Below are positions 1 through 11,500 of a stretch of DNA of 64,000 bases, piece by piece. Location of the stretch: positions 190,358,685-190,422,684 of the forward strand of contig CM061914.1 of assembly GCA_031002005.1 (NCBI GenBank), written 5' to 3'. Each line of letters opens with the position of its first letter. Positions within the stretch are counted from its first letter, which is position 1. This DNA is from Vandiemenella viatica (lineage: Eukaryota; Arthropoda; Insecta; Orthoptera; Morabidae). The notes under the pieces were generated by a model. That model was not told the DNA's origin, did no database searches, and worked only from the letters and a program-made list of their open reading frames with translations. The position numbers were made by a program, and so were the translations under genes.

Positions 1-394
1 TGATGGATAGTATGATTTAGACAATGTCAATTTACCGAATACAACCACAGAGATTGAAGTTCAGTGAAAAAAAAGATTAATCTACTTCTGTGAGATAATT
101 TAATATACTTAATTAGATTTATAATTTGTTTTATTTAAAAAAATAAAGTAAAATAAATAAATTTCCTAAGTAAAAAAATTGTCCAATTTAATCACCATTG
201 TGTAATGTTTAAGGCATTTATAAATAGCACCACATTTTTCCGCTGATACTTTCTGTAAGAATTGAGTCTTCAGGGTGACAGCTAAAACATATTACTGCCA
301 GCAACATTCATACCTAGGAATGACCGAGAAAATAAGATAAGAAAGATTAGAACCAATTCTTTTTTACATCCACGAGCGATTAGGGAATACAATG

Positions 395-485
395 GGAAAG
401 ATTTATCGTTTATCCAGATCACCCCAAGCGAATGCCGGGATGGTTCCTCAAACTAACCCATAGGCGCTCCTTCCATATCCTTTAT
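395..485 (+). mobile_element. SINE 1 fragment
   Basis: CCAGATCACCCCAAGCGAAT, then GCCGGGATGGTTCC, matches the SINE 1 body; no tRNA head. Confidence 0.45.
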
Positions 486-794
486 ATTCCTTCTGATGCA
501 TGAAAGATTTAATTTTATTGCGAGGGAGATATGGGGAGTCACAGGGATGACTAAAACCCACGAGTCCGAGCGATCAATAGCAGCCGATGGCGTTCATGAC
601 GAATATTTAATAACTATGTTGCTATATCCATCCCTATTACCATTTTGTCATCTGTGTCACTTTTACTCTATAACGTTCACTTCTTGTCATCCTCCCCACC
701 TTCCTATCGTAATATCCACGTAACCATAGTTTTTGAATAATCATTTCTTTCTCACTTATTATTAGTTGATAATAGTGGCAAAGTAAATCTTGTT

Positions 795-885
795 AGGCAA
801 CGAAAAGGAAGGAAGCTAGGGAAAGTAAACCCGTCACTTAACACAGACTAAGGTAGAAGGGCAACGACAAACGCAAAAACAAGAA
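795..885 (-). repeat. Solo Penelope-type end fragment
   Basis: AGGGAAAGTAAACCCGTCAC with AAGGTAGAAGGGCAACGAC. It has the same order as the flanks at 57265-57330. Confidence 0.4.
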
Positions 886-892
886 GACACAA

Positions 893-1030
893 TTTTAATT
901 TAATCTAATTGCGATGGAGCACCCGCTCCGGTGACAACTTCCCCACACACCCATTTTTCTCGTTTCCTGTACTCGCCTTTCTGTCCCTCTATAAATTTTA
1001 ACTTCAAATTCTTTCATCGTTTTTGATAAA
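893..1030 (-). repeat. LINE family A 3' end
   Basis: TAATTGCGATGGAGCACCCG and the following body in minus orientation. It bounds the tandem repeat block on the left. Confidence 0.55.
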
Positions 1031-1099
1031 TGATTCATCATAGATATAACTAGCTGGTGTCCACGACTTCGTTCGTGTTTGTAAAGAATTTTGATCGAT

Positions 1100-1345
1100 A
1101 GCTACTGACATGTAACCACCATGGTGCACGATGGGAGACTCAAAGCTAAAATCACGCACAAACACAAGTGATCTGCGCAGGGTATTTAGGGCTGCAAAGT
1201 TAAATATATGGACACACATGTCTTTGGCCGAAATATTAAACTTCCCTAGATCGACCACTTTATACCTCCATATCTCCCACACCCCGACATTTAACCACCA
1301 TAGTGCATGATGGAAGACTCGAGGCCACTATCACACTGTCAGGGG
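1100..1345. repeat. Tandem repeat block, part 1
   Basis: Two degenerate copies of a unit starting ACCACCATGGTGCACGATGG, at about 1114 and 1293. Confidence 0.6.
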
Positions 1346-1985
1346 CTGATTGACCAAGGCTAGTGGGTGTGTGTGCTGACGAACTAACCTTAGGGAATTA
1401 CAGTTCTGCTCGAAGCGTCTTCTGTTCTTCTGGCATCTCCACTAGAACCTTACCATTGGACTGTTTGGCCTAATGCTTGACACCACTGTGGATTGACGGC
1501 CACATATAAGTTCTTACTACATGACGAATGCAAGACTTGCAATTGAACCAGTTTATTGGCCTCTCACACGGAGTAGTACAGTTTATAGCGTGCCGCAAAG
1601 TGGATTCCAACTATCACCAACTTATATAAGCCCCGAACTGTAATAGTTAATTGTTAGGCAGATGGTCGCCCCGGATAGGAGATGCGTGGGAGGGTGGCAG
1701 GCTCCTAACAGGTGGCTATCGAAGTATGCTCAACTACTCTCGCCGACTGCCCGACAGTAAAGACACTACTTCATCGCTTGCATTGCCCAAGCTGCCTCGG
1801 CTGACCTACAATTATGAAGGAGACTGCACTCTAAGGTGCTGACTGCAAGCATGCAGATTCCTGGTTGGTGAATGCTCGACCGCGCTCAGCATTATCAATG
1901 ATCGCCGATTGCCAGAAGCTCAACGACTGAATATTCCTATAATTCCCCAAATAATAATGGTTTTCAAAATGACATTAACAACACA
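1346..1985. other. Unassigned insert between tandem repeat blocks
   Basis: About 640 bp, somewhat GC-richer, not repeat-like within this window. It interrupts the tandem array. I see no credible gene here. Confidence 0.3.
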
Positions 1986-2580
1986 CAAACCCGCAGTGGT
2001 ATGTGCTATGTAGTTGTGTTTGCAAAGTAAAATATAATGACACACACGTCGAAATAACAAAATACCCTCAGTCTACCATTTTCAACCACCACAACTTCCG
2101 ACATCCAACTACCACAGTGCACGATGGGTGACTTAGGACTACTACCTCACACAAATGCCAGTGGTCTGAGCCAGGTAGTTGTGGCTGGAAAATAAAACAT
2201 AGGGACACACACGTCTTTGGTCGGAATATGAGTGCCCCAGGTCAACCACTTTCCATACCCCCATAGCTACCGACATGCAACCACCATAGGGCACAATTGG
2301 AGACTCGATGTTACTACCACACACAAACACCACTGATCTGCGCTTTGTAGATGTGGCAGCAAAGAGAAATGTAGGGACACACCTGTTTTTGGACGAAATA
2401 TGAAAATGTCCCAGATCGACCACTTTCAACCACTATATCTGCCACACTCTAACAGCTTCCGGAATTTTTCCAACGTTGTGCACGATGGGAGAGTCCATGC
2501 TTCTACCACACACAAACATCAGTGGTCTGCGCTAGTTAGTGGTAGCTGCAGGGTGAAATATTGGGGCACAAACGTCCATT
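1986..2580. repeat. Tandem repeat block, part 2
   Basis: Three more copies of the same 170-190 bp unit (anchors near 2113, 2279 and 2466; CACACACAAACA..., GATCGACCACTTTCAACCAC). Diverged. Confidence 0.65.
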
Positions 2581-2764
2581 TATATATATTTATAAGATTA
2601 TACCAGTATGACGTATAACCATGGCTAGAAGAGGGCATATGCAATATATGTACACACCGAGATTCATCACATGAATCTGTGTATACATCAGTTCTCCTTG
2701 CCATAATGCTCTCCTATAATCATGATTATGATATATTGTAAATTATCTTCGCTTTCGTCTTCAT

Positions 2765-2965
2765 ATGTGGTGACTTTCTTTCGTTGGTGAGGGGGTCAGG
2801 GATTGGAATAAGTTATCAAGAGAGCTGAATAATTTACCAAAAACGTTGAAACAAATTAAAGTTGAAATTTATAGAGGGAATAGGTAGGTGGGTACAAGAA
2901 AGGGGTAAAAATGGGTGTGTAGGAAAATTGCCATCAGTGCGTGCGCTCCATCGCAATTAAATTTA
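2765..2965 (+). repeat. LINE family A 3' end
   Basis: GTCAGGGATTGGAATAAG ... GCGCTCCATCGCAATTAAAT in plus orientation. It bounds the tandem repeat block on the right. Confidence 0.6.
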
Positions 2966-4672
2966 TGAATCTTTCTTACATCAGATCGCAAAATACAGGC
3001 CTATTACTCCCAAAAATAAATAATTTAGTTACATCATCTGCTGGCTAAGTAATAAAAGGAATTTTAGAACAGTATACTCTGATAAAGAAGGCCTAGAAAA
3101 TAGCGAAAATTTTAAACGCCTCTATTTTAAGGTTTACTGAAATGGATTAAAATGAACGAAGGGAATATTAAATGAGTAGCACTGTAACAGATAAATACTT
3201 TAAAAAATAGTGGCTACAGCTGATCCATTCGCGAGCTCCACTGTTTTATCTCCTAGGCAACGCTATACCCGCAAGTGAATAACAACTGGGATAGTTTCTC
3301 TGTACCGTATCTGACAGTTTTATCACCTGGGTCACAGCGAAGGAGTTCCCCAAACACTGAAGGGTAAGCAAGTTTTCATATGCTTTTCAGTCCTAATTTA
3401 TTGGTGCATACGGTCAGTGGTTGTCGTTCCGTTTAATTACGATGTTTTGGTTCAAGTTTATTTCGCGATACGGTGAAGCTTTGATTTTCTAGCAATATTA
3501 TTAGCGCTGTTTCTGGTTAGTCTGAAATGCAGCTTGAACCAAACTGATTACTAAACCTTCTTGTTACACCATAAGGCACGAGGTATTTAAATTTCCTTAG
3601 TAATTTATGTTGCTTACATGAGCGCCATGTTACTGATATTATTACTTCATGCAGATTGAGTGGCGCCAACTGTCGTCGCTAGTTCAGTAGTAGGTAAGTA
3701 CTTCCAACAGTACCGCGATGTAAAATACCGCCGGTACCACGTGATTGAGGCTTTGAATTTGTAGCGCCAATATTAGCGGAGATTGTGGTTAGGTTGATAT
3801 TCAGCCTGGACCATAATGAAAACTGAACCTTTTAGTCACAACCAATGGCACGAGGAATTTAGTTGTCAGTTATTTAAGCAACTTTCATAAGCACTATGTC
3901 ACGTTGTGACGTCATGTATCGCGAGGTAAACTACTCCCGAAAAGGCCCGTAAATTTAAATGCTTTTTTCTGTATGCAGTACGGTACGATTGCGATATTTA
4001 ACGCCATGTTTTACGACATCTTTAGCTAAGAGACTGGCAGCCTTGCGGAATTACGAATCTTAAATTAGTCTCACTAGTCAGAGTCACTACAATCGGCAGT
4101 ATAGCGACATACCTAGACCGTAATGAATCGAATTTTATATTTTATTATAGGCCTATATGTAATGAAACTATGGTGGAAAATGCACCCCAATGCAATCTCC
4201 CAACTCACTACCGGTACTTACCCATTTCGTGAATTTTTCACAGTAGCAGATAAATTGATTAGCATTTTCCATAGTAAATTATTAGAATACCTGACTTTCT
4301 TATAGACAAAAGAATATTTTTTTATTATTATTTATTCTAGTAATCCTTCTGCGATACCTCACACAAATGTTTGCAGTAATACAAATAAGTGTTTCAAAGA
4401 CCAACGTTTTATAGAGCTCCGCCGGATATTGCATAAATTAATCTATTTTGGAAATATCATCTCGCAATTAAATAATGATAATAATGTGTTGCAGGTCAAA
4501 TATAAATATATAGCAGTAGAACTAATAACACGGATGGTTTCGTGCAAACACAATTTAATTTTAATGAATGTACCCACCTACTCTACAAATGTGAACTTTA
4601 AATTGTTTCACCGTTTCGTCAGCTGGCTGCTGGCTCTGCGTCGAAACATTGTATTTTCACATCATCATTATT
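2966..4672. other. Intergenic stretch with diverged duplication
   Basis: No gene seen. About 3460-3640 and 3745-3910 are diverged copies (AAGGCACGAGGTATTTA and ATGGCACGAGGAATTTA; TTAGCGCTGTTTCTGGTTAG and TTAGCGGAGATTGTGGTTAG). It is richer in CpG than the surroundings. A possible non-coding exon shape (acceptor at 3656, donor GTAAGT at 3694) exists but is unsupported. Confidence 0.35.
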
Positions 4673-5510
4673 ATTATTTTTAATTGCGATGGAGCACACG
4701 TTCCGGTAGCAACTCCCTTAGTCATCTAATTATACCGTTTTCCCTTATTTTTTAATTGTCTTATATAAATTGAGTGTTATGTTGGTGATGGGGCTTGGAG
4801 GAATATTGGTCAAAGAGTTAGGAATAGTGCATGGAAGGGGAAAGGCGACAATGGCCACAAGCTTGCGCTCGATTTCATGCATAAGGGAGTGGAAAAATTT
4901 TCTTTTGTTGGTAAGGGTGTCAGGGATTCGAACAAATTGCCAAGTGAATTGATGAATAAATTCCTCCCCCAACCACTATTGTGATTTACGAGTTTTAATT
5001 TCCTTTGGCGTTTTTGGTAATTATTCACCACTAATAATTTGTTCCAATCGCTGACACCCTTACCCACAAAAGAAAATTTTCCCACTCCCTTATAAATAAA
5101 AACGAGTGCCAACTTGTGGTTATGGTTACCCAGGCTCGCCGTAAGCGGGCGTGCACCGCTGTAGCGTATTATGTAACGGGCGAGCTTTTTTTTTTATTTT
5201 TTTTTTTATAAATAAAAAAAAAGCTCTACTGCTGGTTCAGGCGGCCGGCGACATTCGGGGTGGCAGCAACAATGGGGGCGGCAAATAAAGTTCGAAGGGG
5301 CGGCAATCTCTCAGTTTTTTGACCTGGTTCGAAATATTCCTAGATCCACCGTTGGCTGTAGTTAGCCGGGCGGCATAATCGGTATTGCACAAGGGCGCTC
5401 AAACAGCTAGCGGCGGGCCTGTGGTCATCTTTCCCCTTCCTTGCACTATTCCTAATTCTTCGACCAATATCCCATCAAGCCCCACACCAACATATGCTTT
5501 GTACATTCCT
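4673..5510. repeat. Mosaic of LINE family A 3' ends in opposite directions
   Basis: 4673-4770 is a minus 3' end (TTAATTGCGATGGAGCACAC), 4771-4955 a plus segment (GGAATATTGGTCAAAGAGTT), and 4956-5130 plus 5416-5510 a minus segment. The last is interrupted by a GC-rich block of about 285 bp (5131-5415) with TGTGGT repeated at its edges. Confidence 0.6.
5131..5415. repeat. GC-rich insertion with hairpin inside a LINE copy
   Basis: Interrupts a family A LINE between two matching flanks. It contains GCTCGCCGTAAGCGGGCGTG, a T-run and A-run pair (5167-5221), and a GCTAGCGGCGGGCC end resembling 25370-25395. No frame. Confidence 0.45.
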
Positions 5511-5584
5511 AGCACCTAATGGCCTTCAAAACATTTCTTGTCATGCAGAAGGCCATACAGATTCACTTGCCACAATTGAATACT

Positions 5585-6010
5585 CCAATTTTTCCTATAC
5601 GTAGCATACAAAAATCTCTTGCTACCACATTTGGACTACTATTACGCCATTTGGGATGCATTTTGTAACGGGTTGATTACAGTATAGATAAAATACAGAG
5701 AAGTTGTGCTTGTTTTGTGACTGCTTGCTACAGTCCTTATAAAAGCAGCACTGAATTGATTCATAGATTGGTTTTGGAGTCTCTAATTGGCAGACGACAC
5801 AAATTTTGTTTGAACTTATTGGTAAACAATTGTATGCTCACTTTCATTTACAAGCGCAATAAAATACATCGTCCAACAATTTATTTGGGCCGCAAACACA
5901 GGAGTGATAAAACTGGAGAAAGAAAATGCTGCACTGATGCTAATATGAATTCTTTCTTCCCTCATGCTATTCGGGATTGGAATGCTTGGAGTAGAGTTTA
6001 ATTTTTGTGC
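5585..6010 (+). pseudogene. LINE reverse-transcriptase C-terminal relic (family B)
   Basis: Reads LVLESLIGRRHKFCLNLLVN, then TIYLGRKHRSDKTG and FFPHAIRDWNAW, typical of the R-R-x-x-x-x-x-x-x-x-I-x-N ... F-P-x-x-I-x-x-W-N-x-L tail of CR1/Jockey-type elements. Upstream stops are present. Confidence 0.55.
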
Positions 6011-6847
6011 AAAGCACACTCTTTGCCACCCACAACTTTGTGAATTACAGAGTTTATATGTAGATGCAGATACATAATCTTTCTACATTCTTCCATGACC
6101 ACTTACATTTTATCAACTCCTCTATAATCATTTTTCTGCATTCTTCTGTAGTCTTTATCACTAACCTCATATTCTTTGTATGGCAGTGGGATGCCTGACT
6201 AATTTTGAGAAAGTAGTCAATATTGTAGCTGTGCATCTACTACAGCAAAAAAAATTTCTAAGAAAAAAAGCAAAGTTTTGAATTTTTATATGCCAATTTG
6301 AATTTGGTGCCAAAATGAGTCACATCTCTGATTGTGCTGCTGTAAGGAAAGTGGTAGTTTGCTTATTTTGTTAATAAAATGAATTCTACAGTTTACAAGG
6401 GATGTAAACCCGTCATTTAAAAAGTAAACAAATTGTTTATTTACATTCCACACGAGGAAGATATGTGAAAAATGGCTAAAGCTTGCACGAGGTGATCTGG
6501 CTTATTTGTTTACAAAGTATTTAATATATTTTTGTGAAGAGTACTTTCATGTAAGCTTTTACTTAATATTTTACTGTGTTTAATAAGCTATGAATCTTGA
6601 TATTTTGTTCTGTCATAAACTTGAATTTTTATCAATAAATGGATCATCACTTTCGAAGTTTAGTATCGTGTTCTCGCATAAAAACATGTTTAAAACCTTT
6701 TAAAGTTGGTCAGACATCATCGGTATGCTCTGATAATAGATTTAAATGAAAACAAATACATAACTTATCTAGAAAAATATTTTTTTCCCCCAAATTATGT
6801 CCATAGTTTTCTTAAATTAGCTACAGTTAGTGCACTGTTCATCAATA
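6011..6847. other. Intergenic, no gene seen
   Basis: AT-rich sequence without a supported gene or repeat beyond short fragments. Confidence 0.4.
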
Positions 6848-6970
6848 ACAGTGTCTGCATTAGTTACATTTTGATAGGTTTAGCTATATTTTATCATCAC
6901 AATTAACGAGCAGTGTCTGCATTACAGTTACATTTTGATAGGTTTAGCTATATTTTATCATCACAATTAA
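6848..6970. repeat. 62-bp tandem duplication
   Basis: GTTACATTTTGATAGGTTTA with flanking CAGTGTCTGCATTA occurs twice back to back before SINE 2. Confidence 0.75.
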
Positions 6971-7260
6971 CAAGCAGCACGGTGACTCAGTGCTTAACGC
7001 GCCTGACTGGAGATCAAAAGGTCCCCGGTTTGAATCAATGTCTTGGCGGGGCTTTTCAAAGGCACTAACCCGACCTTTACCTCTGGCACAGCTTGCTGTG
7101 TAACGTGAAGTATGTGGTTTGGATTCCACGTTAAACTGTAGGTCTCCTGTACTGCTTAGGGTTGCCGCATTAGGTTAAGGTGACTACGGCAGGGGGAGAG
7201 TGCACAGCCAATAGAAACCCTGTCTCCAGGTTATTACGACCACACGGAATTATTATTATC
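6965..7260 (+). mobile_element. tRNA-derived SINE 2, copy a
   Basis: Head GACTCAGTGCTTAACGCG (A box), GGTTTGAATCAA (B box), body with CTTCACGTTA-like and CACGTTAAACTGTAGGTC, tail ATTATTATTATC. It follows a 62 bp tandem duplication. Confidence 0.7.
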
Positions 7261-8084
7261 ACAATATTTCGTCTCATCTGAATATTAGTATATTGTCAAG
7301 CTGCTGGTTCATTGTATAATTATCTGTACACCATTTAAGCTATATTTTCAACTTAACTATTGCCTAATATTGGCCCTATACAACAATATTTAGCTTATAA
7401 CAATTCTCTCTAGGCTATATAAATTTCAGAGATCTATTCTCCAAATCGAGTCTAGAGCTTAACATCGAAGTATAATGCCGTGAAAAATTTTGTTCTTATA
7501 AAACTTTTCTCAATTATGTGGCAATACGCGCACTTTTCAACATGAAACTACACCTTCAATTTTTGAATACGAATAATTTTAGGTAAAGTTTGACAATCTA
7601 GAAAATGTGCAACATTCCCAGCATTGTCATACCAATTTTGGGCAAATTGTTGTTTGCTTGGCTTCCATTGTAAATATTATTTGTTTTATATATTGGCAAC
7701 TAGAACTAAGAAAAGGGTTGACCTAAAAACTTACCTCATTAAAGGCCCCAGTTTCATTTAGTTCCCTTTTACTAACAGGTTTTCACCAACTCCATAACGC
7801 ACAATCACTCGGCATGTCGAGAGCAGACCAATAATTCAGTGTTTCAATACAAGCATACACACAGAGAAATTCACTTGACAAAATGTAAATCATACAAGAC
7901 TGAAAAAATCAATATAAAAAATTGTATCAATCATTTGCAAGCTTTTCCAAAATTTATTTTAGAATCGGAGACATATTTGATATGTGACATCAGCGCAAGT
8001 CATGTTTTGGTGGAACTGGAAAAATAATTGTTATGTATCATATTGACAAGATTGAGGCAGCAAAATTGTATTTTTCAAAATATT
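7261..8084. other. Downstream of NSMCE1, no gene seen
   Basis: AT-rich; lies past the candidate polyadenylation signal. No recognisable coding sequence. Confidence 0.4.
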
Positions 8085-8090
8085 TTTATT
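8085..8090 (-). terminator. Candidate polyadenylation signal of NSMCE1
   Basis: AATAAA on the minus strand, about 300 nt past the NSMCE1 stop, in an AT-rich stretch. Placement only; no transcript evidence. Confidence 0.35.
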
Positions 8091-8390
8091 TCTCAAAATA
8101 CAAAAATATTTTTAGTTATGAAAAATAGAATGAATTAAACAAATTACAAAAAGATAAAATAGCATTTACACAAATAATACTGTACTTTATGGATAGTTAT
8201 CAAACACAAATTTATCTGTACCATCATTCCATTGGACTTCTCTGTTTGGTCATATTTTGTCTATTTATGAGAGACAGTTAATTTAGTCCCAAATGAAAAG
8301 TTATCTGACTTACAGATTACACCTTTGGCTTTGGTATCTTATAACACTAACACAGACAAAATATATCTGAATGAACTGACGAATATTCGG

Positions 8391-8513
8391 TCAGCCGTCA
8401 ATCGCAGGCCAGGGATTCTTGCATTTCGGACACTGGAACTCGCCCGACATCAGCGTCTTCATCCGCTGCACACATTGCAAATGGGCCACAGTCTCACAGT
8501 CACAAGCCGAACC
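8391..8513 (-). CDS. NSMCE1: NSMCE1 exon 6, zinc-binding C-terminus and stop
   Basis: Acceptor CTGCTGGCAG, then 40 codons and TGA at 8393-8391. It reads GSACDCETVAHLQCVQ, then SGEFQCPKCKNPWPAIDG. The H-L-x-C and C-P-x-C-K-x-x-W spacing is that of the Nse1 variant RING. The second metal pair is C-x-C instead of the usual C-x2-C (A197-C198-D199-C200). Confidence 0.88.
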   Translation of the reverse strand, partial: GSACDCETVAHLQCVQRMKTLMSGEFQCPKCKNPWPAIDG

Positions 8514-11500
8514 CTGCCAGCAGTAACAAGATTAGAAAATATAATTGCAACACAACTGGAGGTTAAACTTATAAACATCTATACCTAAAAGAAATTTCCC
8601 ACATCCCGTTTCACAAACGAAACACCTATTCCACAAAGTGCTTCCCATTGCATTCTACATTTGCATCAGCAGACTATCAAATTTCAATACTATCCTTGTT
8701 CACAAATACTAATTTCTAACTTACATATTGAGTGTCAAATATTGGAGCTGAAGAGGATGCAAAGAAGGGCAGTTAGATTTGTCTAGAAATTACTGCAAAG
8801 CACACTCAGAAACTGAAATAATAAAAGCGCTGGGCTAGGAACCAGTGTAGTAAGACGAAAGGTGGGAAAGAAGGGTAAGCATGTCGTCGTCGGCCAATAC
8901 TCATTTCAGAGTATATGATTCTCACTTGCAGACACATATTTATGAGGGCGTCATTGATGGCTGATGAGGCCGATCCTGGCGAGCATGTATGAGTATAAGG
9001 CATACCACCACATGGATTTTTTCCTCGCAATTGATTATATTACAAAAATGCACCTAGTCACTAATTACTACTTCATTCCTGCCATCTAGGAATCATTCCT
9101 GATCATCTGATATACCAACAGAAACATGACCTTGTCACTCAACTTCATATACCTGCCAAAATGAATACTGGCATTATCGTCCATAACCAACTGTTCACCA
9201 GGGTGAATAGTCGCAGGAAACCAGTTCACATCCAAGAATCAGATCAACTAGTGGTTCCCAATTGCCACAATTCCAGTAATATCAAAAACTGCAGCCATGT
9301 GATTACTTCTGACCAACACCCCACTTCAATGCCACAGGAGGGAACTGGCTGTACCAACTTAGCACGGACAACCAAAATTCCCCGAACTTCTTCCCCTCAC
9401 AACCCATGTCTTCAATTATCTGCTTCACATATTCTCATCATTGACTGTCTCTACAGTTCTTTCCTTCGACTTGTATTTTTATAATATCTATGTTGTTTTA
9501 TATAGCAACTGGACTCACTCTTTATGTGTTTTCGGTCAACAGAGGATACAACTCCCTTTAACTTTTTCATTTGAATAACAAACTTTCATATCATTCCTTA
9601 TCTTATTTATCCAAGCTACATTCAAAAGTCAGTTCTCTGAAGAAATAAGGTCCAGCAATGACTGACTGAATAACATTGAACCATACACATACTAACGTTA
9701 TTTATCACTATCTCTATTACTCTCCGTGCTACCAATGACAACTAACTCTTCTCAGAGTAGCCTGCAGGCTATTTTATTTTCTCTTTGGAACCCGTTATTC
9801 TACAGACTGTTCCCTCCACTAACAAATTAACCAATCATGCTCTCTTAAAATGTGACACCATCCTCTCTCTTCTTTCTGTAAGTCTCTTCCACAAACTTCT
9901 TTCCTCACCCCATTTCCAAAACGCACTCATTCCGTACTTTATCTGTCCACTTACTTTTAAAGATCCTCATATACAACCACATATCAAATGCTTCATTCTG
10001 ACTCTTAGATCAATGTTTGAAACTAAAAGATTTATCTTTCGCAAGAAGGCTAGTGCAAATATGTTTTTATTGTCATTGCTGCTTTCGCCATCAGTTGCAA
10101 TTTCACTTCCTAAGTAATCAAATTCATTTACTACTGCATCCAATCCTATTTTTAAATTTAATCTGCTAGTATTGCTATAATTTCTGCTATCTCTTATCTC
10201 TGAAAATACTTCGTCCCACCTAACAATGTTATATTGTAATTTCCACAGAAACATGTATCCCTGATTCATAAAACTGATTCCTGTAATGAAATTTCTTTAT
10301 TGTTTCCCAAATTCGAACAAGAGCCTGACAAACATGTCACCGATTTTGACAATCTTTTGTGCAGTGTACCAAGCGAGCAACATTGACCATCTGACACGTT
10401 GTTTTACTACACCCTTCTCAGAAATCTGTCCCTTCCCCCTCAAATACCTAGGTGGCCTTTTAAGGGTAATGCCAAGTGCTGTGGCAAGGATAGCAGGCAG
10501 AATGAACAATTTCCACCAAAGATCCGACAATGTTATAGCCATGGCAGTGATTTTTTTTGGTCCTCCCCACCATGCACATTGAACCTAATGGTAATTTTTT
10601 AAAATTATTCATAAGACTGGGTTGACTGTTATCACTAGTACGAACCTAGTCCGATGTTCCTTCAATTTCATAAACAAGGGCCTAGCTTAAAACATTGTGT
10701 TTGTACAAAGTCAACACAGCGCTCCTTCCTTTAACTTAGATTTAGCTTTACTGGGCAGGCAGAACGTGGGGTAAAATACTGACAAACTTTTTAAAGAGTA
10801 CTACATTAAAATTATTGCTAAAAATTTGAAGTCTAGATTTTTCAAAGGAAAATAAGTTTTATTGCAACAACCAAACAACATTACAACCGCTGGTAAAATT
10901 ATAGTCAATAATATACCCTCATTCCAGAGGAGAGATGCAGTCACAATGACATTCTTTTACTAAACCTTTGAAACTTCACGCAATTATTATAAATATTTAT
11001 CACTGTTAAGTCACTCCACCCCATTCGTCTCCTTATTTCCTTTCAGTAATACTATAAAATTCTTGAGAACTTTTTTTTAAATTCATTCAAATTTAAAAGA
11101 TTAATAATTCAAGTAGTTTATAAAACAAAATTTTTATCATACTGGATGTCTGTCAGCCTGACCAATGCACCTCAACGGCAAGTGAGCTCTTTCTTGTATT
11201 AGGGTGCATATGTTCCCATTTAGAATATTAGCTTCAACATTATGGAGGGGCTGAGTGACCATGACTCTTAAAGTCCCCAAATGCCTCATCCACACTGCCG
11301 ACAGAGTTATACACATGACAGTATTTATAAATAAGCCCTTATAAGTTCTTATAAATATGTTCTTCATCTTACATTCGAATCCTCCAATACAGAATTTGGC
11401 ATGGTATTTTGAAGGAAACATTTGCCTGGAGTGATTTCAGGAAACCAAAATCTGGATGGCTGACAGAGGATTAGAACCCAGCTAAGTGAGGAAATAACAA

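Noticed and set aside
8325..8588. Plus-strand open frame of 87 codons
   Set aside because: Antisense to NSMCE1 exon 6, which explains its balanced composition.
9080..9480. Minus-strand reading VMDDNASIHFGRYM, like a transposase D-N-A-x-x-H block
   Set aside because: The rest of the region has no consistent transposase blocks, so it is too weak to list.
10290..10600. Balanced-composition frames on both strands (FPLKYLGG, WKLFILPAIL)
   Set aside because: No coherent protein family on either strand; possibly a LINE remnant, not assignable.
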